From: Strongylocentrotus purpuratus
Lineage: Eukaryota; Echinodermata; Echinoidea; Camarodonta; Strongylocentrotidae
DNA: 64,000 bases
Direction of reading: 5' to 3'
Assembly: GCF_000002235.5 (NCBI RefSeq)
Contig: NW_022145613.1
Span: 15,515,883 to 15,579,882 of the forward strand
Shown here: positions 15,301 to 27,300 of the stretch, piece after piece
Layout of the letters: each line of letters opens with the position of its first letter
Numbering within the stretch: position 1 is the first letter of the stretch
Position numbers and translations under genes: made by a program
Notes under the pieces: generated by a model
The model's database searches: none
The model's input: only the letters and a program-made list of their open reading frames with translations
What the model was told of the DNA's origin: nothing

Positions 15301-18300
15301 ATTGAAACGCAACTCACAAACTATTCATGATTTAAACATTTCTTTCGATTGCAATAAAAATAAACAAGAACAAAATATTCGGTATTTAGGATTTGAAATT
15401 TATGAAAACCTATCAAATCTGGAATATTCATGTAAAGAAGCTCAGTAAATCGTTAGCTGATAAAATATTTTCTTTGAAGGCCAGTTATTTCACTGATACG
15501 AATGTGTTGAATAAATTGTATACATGTACAATCCAACCTATATCAGGTCACGCATGTTCGATATGGGGGAGTTGTTCTGTTTATAACAAGAACATTTTCC
15601 TTAGATTACAAAAAAGAGCAGCAAGAATAGTTGAGAGAACCTTTGATCCTAATGAAAGTGGTATTGATATTTTCAAAAGATTGAAATGGCATGTTTTATA
15701 AGAAAGACTTAACTGTTTTCTTGTTTGTATGTTGTATAATTGTATCCATGGCTACGCTCCATCACGTTTGTACAATGCTATTGACATGGTATTTGATTGG
15801 CATCCAATGAATACGAGACCTTCCAAAGCCTATCATTGATATTTTCAAGAATAGTCTACGTTATTCAGGCGGCAAAGTATGGAATAACTCCCCATTTAAT
15901 CTACATAATGCCAAATCCATCGACTGTTTAAAAAACATGTCTAAGAAAACTTATTCTGTTAATAATGAATATTATCATCGTTGTTTCTGCTCTTTCTGCG
16001 TTAAGTTTAGTTTGATACTTCATGATATAATGTTATGTTGTAGTGTGACAGAAATAGATTTTAAATAGATTAGTTGATTATTGGATTCCATTATTGTGAT
16101 TTTATATATTTAAGTATATATCATGTAATTTCTACTTGGTTTCAAGAATGTGATCGCTAAATACCTTTATCAACACTTCATGAGTATTTATTTATTCTGA
16201 CTATATATATATGTATGATTAATTTATTTTGATGTTTTAGTGTAAGCTTTAATATTCAGGACCAGGATGTATACCAGTCTTCTCTGATTTTGGTATCCTG
16301 ATGAAATATGTTCAAATAAATAAATAATAAATAAATAATGCAAATTCTCATCCCTCTTGAGAGCATTGCCGGCCTGGCGGCCATTTCGAAATTTATTTCT
16401 TTATTATGTAAATGTTATAATTACCAGATACCCTTTTCACAAATGTAAGGACAGAAACAATGGAGGTCGATAAAAATGTCTTGTTTATAAAAGAAACATG
16501 TACTTTAATGCAGCTTATTATGTTATCAATTTTGCAAATGATTCATTATTCTCATCTTAATACTACATTGTTGCCCATAAAGATGGAATATTGTTTTCTT
16601 ACCTCTTTTCAGGAAATGAATGTGACTATATGGTTTAAAAAAAAGTATACATCTTCTCAGAACTTTATTGATCAACATCGATGACTCTTTAGATTGATGA
16701 ATAATGTTCTTAAGAGATAAACTAGATCTATCAGGACTGAAATATATTCATACAATAAATTCTTAAAAAGAGGTAAGAAACTGTTATTCCAGCTTTAGGG
16801 GCAACAGTCTATGTCAATCAAATGAATGACTGAATAAATAAGCAAGTAAGTAATGAATAAATATATAAGTAATGCATGAATTCTGTAGAATAGATTGATA
16901 ACGATACCTGTGCTATGAAGGCAATATAAGAATCTGTTTCCTCGACAGCGCTGCCCGAGCTCGTTTGAGTGTCTTCAACTATATAGTCTGAGATATCTAG
17001 GAGTATCACGTAGAAGTTGACGATAATACTGCCCGCACTGAGAGGTATAAACGAAAATAAATCATAATCATTATAGGCGAAAGTACCGCTGTAAAAGAAA
17101 CGGAAACAAATGTAGAACGTACCATATTAGCTGAATATTATTTAAACAAAAATAAACATTCAAAGACTTCTTTGAAAGGGTTAAACTCTTTGTACAGACC
17201 TCAGTAGTTCTCTAAAGGAATTTTATCAAATTAGGGGTATAAACAGACGTGGTGACCATAACAGAGATGTATTCAATTCAATCATTCAATTTAATTCAAT
17301 TCTATTTCATTCAGTTAAAAAGACAACATTTTATATAACAATTAGATATATAACATAAAATACACATTAAGAACATATGAGACAAGGACATAAAACGAAC
17401 TGAATAGGTTGCATCCTGAAATGAAACATAATCCTCACTTAAAGGTTGACCTTTTTTTAATAAAACAAAATGAAATATATTCGTTACTAAACAGTATACA
17501 ATACACAAACCAAGACAGCAAACATACATACAAACAAACAAACATATAAAACATGTCTTGAATTCGAATGATTATTGCAATTTATCCAAAAGAAATTTGT
17601 TATACCTATGTTTAAATACATTTACGCTAGGAGAATTATGAATATAATGTGATAGAGTGTCCCATAGTAACGGTCCTTGGAAAATAATAATATTTTGGTT
17701 TAGTACTGTACGAGTCAATGGCAATTTTTTTAAATAGCATTTCTAGTATTATAACTACGAATATTACAGTTTGATATAAGCAATGTGGAAATGGAATCAG
17801 GAATAAGATTGTGATGACATACACACATAAGAACACCTACTTGTAATACATATACACCCTTATCTGTATTGCAATATGTTTAATAAGTAAAATATTGGAT
17901 TGGTATGGGCAAGAAAAGAATAATGATTAATAATTCTTATTGCACGTTTTTGTAATTTAAACAATCTATCTTGATAAATTAAAGCAGAATTGCCCCAGAC
18001 AATAATGGCATATGTAAGTAAGGGTACACAATTGCATAGTATTAGTATATAATTTTGATAAAATTTTTAGAGAGCGATTTCAATCTGAACATGACACCAA
18101 TACTTTTAGGTAATTTGTTGCAGATGACACTAATATCATTAGACCAAGAGAGTATCGTCAATAATAACACCCAAGGACTTTGATGAAAAAAAGGGAGAAA
18201 AACAGGACAACAAAGGAGGTAAATAGTCAGGTGAAATTCTGAACCAAATTGGACAATTTCATGCTTTGTTTGGGCAGTGAGAGGGCTCTTCTCGTTCACT

Positions 18301-21300
18301 TCCCCCTCTCCCATTTTCCCTTTCTCCCTCTCTCCCTCTCTCTCTCTTCCCTTCGTCAATTGATGGGAATACGTACCCCATCCCCCATCCCGTATATACG
18401 CCACTGAGTACAATATAGCACGTGGAAATTGTACGTACCTAAAACCAGTTACAACCGTCCCGTTGTAGACATCGGAGTATTCTCCACTCATAAAAGTTAG
18501 ATCCATCTGTAAAAATATGAGGGTTAAACTGAGGGTGAAGAAGATGATGTGACTAACATTTTACATACGATTTACGGCACAATTTGATACCATGCTTTGA
18601 TTTGCCAAAAATTGTATTAATTTTTGTTGTGTGAAAAAGTTATGTTCCTTAAGTTATATCCCAGTGTTGGGTTACGTATCACCACTCTTAGTGTTGAAAT
18701 GACATGAAAATTACAAATAAAAAAATCCAAAGCTGAAATTTTTGCACAAAAATAATTGTATTTACATTCCTTTACAATTTTTTTGAAAAGGCTTCATAGA
18801 TCGTTCAATCTTGAGTGATTGTAAGAATATATTTGTTTGGACACTCTATACTGCCAATGACTTACATAACAGCTCTTATCAGTTGGTTAGCTCGGGTGAC
18901 CATAGTTACATGCAAGTATTATCTACGTAATACTTCTTCGTTTACACTTGTTATCCATAATGCTAAAGGGTCAGTGACTCCAACTTTTTTGACGTCTTTT
19001 CTAATTGTTATCAAACTCAGTTACAATATTTTTGAATTATATTCGAGAACCTATATTATACAAGTTTTGCTTCTTAATAGGTTCCCTTATTTCACATCAT
19101 TATTTATCTGTGTTACATGTCTATCATTGTTTTATTATGTATTCTCTTGTTAAATCTTAAGTATGAGACTATCTTGATTTGGGAAGGTGGAAAAAACAAC
19201 TATAAAAACCCAAACCCAACTATTTTTGACCACCAGACTACTGAATCATAATCATTGTACAATCTCTGCCTTTTATTCCAATCATTTAAGTTCATCATAG
19301 TTAGCATTCTCATTATTAATTTCAATCAGTATCATGCCAAACGTACTATTTACTTTACATTACAACCGATTCAATGTGCTTTTCTATATTGTCTGTATCC
19401 GACATAACATTATGTTTTTTCCGTGTAAATGTGGAACATATAAACTTTATTTTAAAAAAATCGAACTTTAACAACTTACAGTAGAGGTAAAATTGGTTTC
19501 TAGTTCGATATAGTCCACTGATGATGAGTCGTTGAAAGCTTCCGTGAAGACTTTGTCACCAAATGACAATGAACCTGAGACGTTGATGCTCGCTAAAATA
19601 AAAGGATTTGATTTCAATATAAAAAAGATGTTACTATATTAATTAGAAAGTTTCGAAATGAGGTATGAATAATAATAATGATGATGATGATGATAATAAT
19701 AATAATAATAACGATAACAATAATAATAATAGTAACATTGATAATAATAATGATTATAACAATTATAACAACAATACAAATAATGACAATAACAATGATG
19801 ATACTAATAATAACAATAACAACAATAATAATACCAGTGGTAATAATTACAAAAACAATAATAATAACGATGATGATAGTAGTAGTAGTAATGGTAATAA
19901 CGATGGTAATAATAACAAAAGAAATAATATTAGTTATTATTATTATAATGATAATAATAAAAAAAATAGTGGGATCTTGTATAACGCTCGAGTCTATCCG
20001 ACTTGATATTTCTGGTAGCCCCCCAACAAAACAAAAACCTAAGGAGGGTCTTGCGTAGGAAGTGATTAGTCCATGATTATGTCACTGGGGATTGATGGTT
20101 AGACTATTGTGATTAAAGACCTTTATCAAAAGTAGCGATGTGCGTATTATAAACGACGACATTCCACTAAACGTATCCCAGTATAAGAATATAATCACAC
20201 GCGTTGTTCCTACATGTATCATAATTTTTCGATCAACAAATATTTTATGAAGGGATCATGCGAATTCTAATGAATATCCCACACAGTTTTTTTTCTTCAC
20301 ATTTTCAGATGGTAACTAACTGGATGCGAAGAACCTCAAAAAAATAATCAATGTTAATCACTTACACACCACCACCTCTTCAATAAAAACCGGATCGGTC
20401 GGTGAGACAGTAGCCGCTGAAAGAAACAAAAAATATTTAAGTTAAAACAAAAAATATAGGGTGCTATCAATTTTGTAACGATAAGATGCGGAAGATGTTT
20501 TGAATATAACAAATTGTATCAAGAACTGATTGCACAACGTATTTCCATGCACATAATAAGATGCATACAAACAGATTTTTACCCAATTATCTACTTTTAT
20601 TAGTGATTATCATGGACAAATTGTTTGAAGTGTTATCATTACTTAGGGAAATAACATTTGACACTTACTTTCTTCTCCGCTGTTGAGCACTATAGAAAGA
20701 AAATTGAATAGAAAAACAGAAGAAAATCAAGAAAGACATGCATTAAAATGTGTAAGTTCTGACATCTGATATCAAAATATGAGATAAAAGTTTTCATCAT
20801 AAGGAAACAATATACCATCAAGTTAAAAAATCTACCACTTAGTATTACTTTAAATGTATCTGTATGATAGCGGACAGAAGAGCCATAAACCAACATTGCA
20901 CTTTGAATTTAAATAAATAATAATAATAATAATGATATTCCGCTTTTATAAAGCGCTTAATACAAATGTTTATAAGCGCTTTTACAGATATACTGAAAGG
21001 GTTATTTTAAATTATTGAATAATGGCTAAAGACGTAGTCGGGGCTTAATGTACAGAGCCGAATTCAGGACCTGATATTATAAAGATTTATCATTGTTTCA
21101 AATCGATCTCAACACTAACGAGATTTAAAAGTTTGCGATCGTTTTAATATAGGACTCTCGATCACTCTGGATCTATCGAAAGTCGTTCTAAACCGAGGCC
21201 CCGGCGTAAGTACACGAACTGGCCTAAGCACGGAATTAAGGATTCAAATTGTCTACGTTAGTTATATGATTTTGTTACTGATATCAAGAATCTTTAATCT

Positions 21301-24300
21301 ATAATGTTTTGTATCCGTCTTAGGAAGCGTGTTAGCCAGTTGGTAAATTGCCTGCCACTCGAACCAAAGATCGTGGGTTCGAATCCAAACCAGGCGGTTC
21401 ATTGACTGAAGCCTGTGTTGTTCGTTAATGTGCCCCTTCCTTGCTTCATATAATAATAAGTTAGGTTTACGTGGAAAATATGCTGTTCCTCTGATGTGAT
21501 ATTAAATGGAGGCCTTGTGTTGGAGATTCCTCATTCTTACTAATTGTTTGAGAGTAGGAGGAAACCCTGGTGTTCGGGTCCACCTGCTTATCCCCATAAT
21601 CCCCTTTCAGTTATACAGAGAGTCACATTGATTTATTTCGTGATTCCTTTCCCAAGCAAAACATGCTTAATAATGAGGATAACAGAGCAACAATGATGTT
21701 GATTATAATTTTTCTTACAGAAAGTTTGAGTGGGCTTATATTACAATACCCAAGTATCAATCTCGGGCTTTCTTACCGACCAATACACCGGCTATTACTC
21801 CACAGACGGCTAATACTGCTAAAATAATCCCGATTACGATCCCAGCAACCTTTCCCGTGGACCATTTTGCTGTACTTTTTGTGTCAGGAACATTGACTGG
21901 TGCATCATCAGAATTCCGCTACAAGTACAAGCAAAGGGATACAAACTCGTGAAAACAGCTGAGATATGGGTAATTTGCAGTGATGAGTTGAGACATCTAT
22001 ATCCGTTAGGATTGTACTTGACGTTGTCTTTAACGTGATGATTTAGAAAAAATCCTTCTTATATGAAAATGTACGAATCAATATAGATGATGGAGGACTT
22101 GTTCTATGAACACCATGACAAAATACAAACAAACCAAAAAGAAACAAATTAAAACAAAACACTAAGCGTTATATTACAAAGAAAAAAATCCTTCTTATAT
22201 GAAAATTTAAGAATCAATATAAATGATGGAGGACTTGTTCTAGAAATGCCATGACAAAAATACAAACAAACAAAAAAGAAACAAATTAAAACAAGACACT
22301 AAGCGTTATATTACATAATCATGTATGTTTTACTTTAGAGAACATAATAAAAAGAAGAAATGTGTATAGTATAAGGAAAATGTGAATACGAATAGATCAC
22401 AAATATAAATGATAGGGCCTTGTATTAACGATCGCAATAATAATGGTGATGATAATGATTTAGATAATGATAACAGTTATGGTTAAATACTGCACTAATG
22501 AAATAGAGTTGTTATCAGATACACTAGGAAAAGTAACACAAAATGGACTGAAACTAGGTGTCATGATAATAAATCTGACGATTTCCCGACGTATTAATGT
22601 ATATGCAAGTTCATCCAAATTAATACGGCCATTAAAGGAAAAAGGAATTTCCATTATGCTATCTGAGTCAATTTTGCAGGATATTACTTGTATACCGTTG
22701 CTTTGATAGACAGTTATCATGGTTAAATTATTCTTGACGTCTTCATCATTGTATGTAAATGTATATAAATTTACCACAGGGCGGTGTTTCAAATACCCCA
22801 GTCTTAGTTTTTCCCCACATTATTACGGTCATTATACGGTCAAGTAATATGTTTAACCTAAGTGAAGGTAATTACGTACCATTCTAATGGAAATTAGTGC
22901 AGCCATTAGTAAATTAATAGCTTGTTACCGCCCGGATGTAATAACCTTCATGGCTGTATGTTTTAATTACCTCAAAGAGATGTTGAACAACTCTTCCAAT
23001 GTTTTGACCCATGATAAAAAAAAAAATTGGTGCGAGACAGTTACCAGACGAAACTTATGCAAAGTTTTGATTACCATATGTGTATATTTTTTAATATCAA
23101 AGATTATCTCTGATATGACTGAACTTATTTGAGGTGTGTATTAACGTGACAAGAGTTAATTACAAAGTTATTCAAAAACGATTCGAGATAATTATGCCGT
23201 GTCGGGGGTAAGTAGGTCTGCATAAATGCGCCAATATAATAATCATAAACAAGAAGTAGAAACCATACATGCATAATTTGTTTGTCTGTGTAAGTAAAGT
23301 CAATATAGCAGTATGCAAATACACAACTTTCAATAACAAGAACAGTGCGCGGCCATAAAGGGATATGTTCATTCAGGTAGACCTTATTCGTTTCACAACT
23401 TAGAAAGGCATTCAGAGATATCGTTTTTTGGAAGTGAAAGCCCTGATTCAAGTGATGCAAATTATTTAATAATATTTATCATTGGCCTATGCAGCCATTT
23501 ACATAATTTTCATATTCATAGAAAATGGGTAATACATAGGAGAAGTTGTCTAAATCTGGGTTTTCCCGTTCCAAGTTAAATTCTGAGGACCTAGAAATTG
23601 CCCCCGCCTTTTCCCCCTTTTTTGGGCCTCCCCCACTGTTTTATTTATCTGTAATGATTTTCTGTAAAGTAAAGCATCATACAAAAAAGTAATAGAGGAC
23701 AACAAAGAAGATAGAAATATTAATATCTGATGATTTTACAAGTTAAAATAGAAGGTCGATGTAGAAATGGTCTCGGTTACGATACCCGGTTGGAACTGGT
23801 CGACGGAACAGGATATATATCGGCCGATGAAGACGGTCTCTCTACATCAGGCAGTGGAGAAGATGTTTCACCTGCTACAGAAAAGAGCCCTCGCGGTGAC
23901 CGCTTGGTAAAAACTCGATCATCTGGGGTTTCGACAGGGGACAGTCTTCCCAAACTATATACCGGTTTATCTGGGACTGGATCGTTTAGGTTTATTGAAG
24001 GAACCGGATCCCCATGGAACTGCACAGTTGGTGTAACCAATATTAAGGTAGGACTTCCTCCCCTGCAAGAAAAAAAAAATCGAGAAAAGTACGTAAGCAA
24101 CGCCAAATAACATGAAATAATTTATTGATCCATTAAAAGATAATATGTACATGGGTTGTATAAGCGATAAAAATGCATTGTCAAATTTACTTCGGACAAG
24201 TGATAAATAGAAAAATGAATAAATGATTTTTTTTCTTCTTCTAAAGCACTGTTTGGAAAGAAGAAGTACAACAGGAATACACAAGGTACGGGGGAGAGGG

Positions 24301-27300
24301 GGGGGGGGGGGTCCTCGTGTCACATTGAATAGCGTACGTAAAGATAAAGTTGAGTTCTGGGCATGCGATTGCATTGTGAAAAAAAACGGTGTGGAATCCA
24401 TCAGCAAAGGTTAATCATCTAGCATATAAGTATTGGTGTGTACTTCAAGGTTCTGGAGTCATCAAAATAATAAGAAATTTGGCCCAGTCTTGTTAAATTT
24501 ACATGCACTGTACACAGAAATATGTGTATATGGGACTACACGAACATGTGGCATAAAATTCTGTTCCGACTTTTATGCTGTTACATGCCATATTTAGCAT
24601 TTGAAGAGCCATGCTTTTCAGGGAACATTTGTTATCTGATGGTTTTTTTTCACACTTGCATAATAACAATGATAACGCTCACAAATTATTTGTTCACCTC
24701 TTCCCAGAACTCAACCTTCTCTTTAATGAGTCATAAAATATAAATGTAAGCCGCATGCTGGAGTGATCTTGAACAGGCCTTTATTAATTTCCTTTAAAGA
24801 ACGCCAACACTACTGGGCCAGAGGGGATTAGACCACACAGCGAGGTCACTGACAGGTGGCCATGTCATTAACTCAGCTCTCAACTAACATAAGAAAAAGA
24901 GGATCATGGGGGACCAACAGGCACTGATTGAGGAAGTTTTCTATATAGATGGAGCAAGTAGCTACAAGTAGGACAGTGGGGCTTTAAACAATGCTTTTAC
25001 TTTGACAAAAAAGAAGGTTCGTCCAACCGTCTAGACGGACGTTTTCTATTTCATGGTTGGTACTTTCAGGCCGTCTTTCCCCTTTTTTATACAATGTTGG
25101 TCAAGATTATACATTATATGGAAAAAATGTGAGTGAAATATATTATCGATTTAATTTTTTTAAAATAGTCAGTATGTAAGTGCAATGTTTGGAATATCCG
25201 CCCGAAAGGGTTGCTTTTTTGTCCATAAGAAGGTGAGAGTGAGAGAGAGAAAGAGAGAAGAAGAGAAGAGGGGGAAGAGAGAGAGAGAGAGAAAAAAAAA
25301 GAAAGAAGAGAGGGAGAGGGAGAAGTGATAGGAAGGGGGTAGAGGTGAGTAGAGGTAGTCAACTCGCACTAGAAATATACGTGAACAAGGTTTTATTCAC
25401 ATCTTCAGTTGTTGATACAGACTGTCTGGAAAATGTTTTCTTGTCTGCCTGTTTTTTCTTCAGATGGATTCTTTGGTTGGGGCAAATTATGAATAGTTAC
25501 AATTACGTATTTCCAATAAACCGTACACAGTTTTCAAAACAATAACGTATAGCTTTGACAGTTTCCTGGTGAGGATAGATTTGAGCGAAGTTTGTGGTAA
25601 CATCACGTAGAGGCAGTGGCGTAATGAGCAAAAACTGTTTTTTTTTGTTTGGGGGAGGGGGGGGGGGGCTGACAAAAAAAATCCGCAGCACCCCACTCTG
25701 ACATGTAGGCCCCGCTGAACGTTTTGCAAAGTGGGTCTAGGTGCAAAGCCCAGGCGGGGGTCAAGGGGCGGAGCCCCCGAAGCTCAAGGGGTATGGGCAT
25801 CAGTGGCGGATCCAGGAATTTCTTACCGGGGGGGGGGGGGCACAAAATGGCATGGGGTTAAATATATGTAAAACGATGAAGCGACAGAACGAGGCTTTAG
25901 CGGCGAGGGAGCGGAGCGACCGAGCGGGGGTGGCTCTGAGAGGGAGTTCTGGCCCCTCCCAGAGTAAGAAGCATTTGCAATTTAGAACCAAATTAGACGC
26001 ATTTTCAGGCACTTCCTGGAGTAATATGACGTAAAATTGCTTTCTCCTACCCCTTCCAAGAGTAGGGATCTTTTGCAATTTGAGAACCACATTTGGCGCT
26101 TCAATGTCCACCGGCACTTCCTGGAGGTAAAAACGAGGTTATAAAATAGGGAAAAGTGATCTGTCACGTCTTGAGACGTTGTATATGCTTTGATGCCGCA
26201 CAATGCACAAAGACGGTGGTCCGGTACTTCATCAGTAGTACTTACAAAAGTATATAGTACTTTCTCGAGTATATAAACTGTGTCGTTATCAGAGGCGTCG
26301 CTAGATCTTTGTCAGTGGGGGAGTGGGAAGGGTGTAGAGGCCACCGATTACCGACAAAACGAGCAACCAATTACCAACAAATATATTAATGCGAATGTCC
26401 AAATGTCTTCAAATTTAACCCTATAAACCCGGGCAAGGAAGTAATTTATTTTTTAGTCTCCCCCTCCCGCGTGAAGCGTGGTAACTATGAAATTAAATTA
26501 TTAGAGAAAGAAGAAAATCTGTTGTACCGTTCTCGACTCTTAATTCTTGTTTGAATCCAGTTCGCCCCCCCCCCTCTCCCGCGCAAAGCGCGGCAGTTTT
26601 GACGTTTCAATAAATTATTACTCTTAATCCTTGTCTGAATTCATTCTCACCCATCTCACGCGAACCGCGGAAGCTTTGACGTTTCAATAAATCATTACTC
26701 TTAATCCTTATCTGAATTCATTTCGCGTTTACGTTTAATTAGATTATTAGAGAAAGAAGACGATTCGTTGTATCTTGTTCTTGTCTGAATTCAGTTTTCC
26801 CCCTCTCGCGCGAAGCGCGGAAGCTTTGACACTTCATTAAATTATTAGACAAAGAAGACGATTCATTGTACCGGTTCCAACTTTTAGTCCTTGTTTGAAT
26901 TCATATTCGCCCATCCCGCTCGAAGCGCGGAATTTTTGACACTTCATTAAATTATTAAAGAAAGAAGACGATCCGTTGTACCGTTCACTTCTCTTAATCT
27001 TGTCTGAATTCAATTTCCCCACTGGGCCCCTTAACATTACATGTGCAGTGTTACATTATGTGAGTATGGAACGTCCGGCAGTGCTTGTCACAGTTGCTTC
27101 TGGAAAGGATTTTTTTTTTTTTTTACTAGTGTTACTGTTAGTGGCCACGGCCCCTTAGTGACTATAAAGAAAACATATGCTCTTCCTGGCCATTTGGGAA
27201 TGTGTCAGTTTGCAACAGAAATGGAGAAAAGCGCATTTTGTTGAAAATCATGTGATATCAAGAACATTTATACATCACTTGTATATGGAATTGAAAATAA

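Noticed and set aside
19665..20058. Long Asn-rich or Ile/Met-rich ORFs
   Set aside because: They are an AAT/GAT trinucleotide repeat read in different frames and lie in an intron.
22460..22792. 110-codon minus-strand ORF as a possible exon
   Set aside because: No matching phase or domain with the flanking exons, and no good splice sites at the ends.
24063..24106. ATG at 24,106 as start of the protease
   Set aside because: The first 15 codons would translate a T-tract splice acceptor; the exon at 28,201-28,247 gives a phase-matched start with a strong donor.
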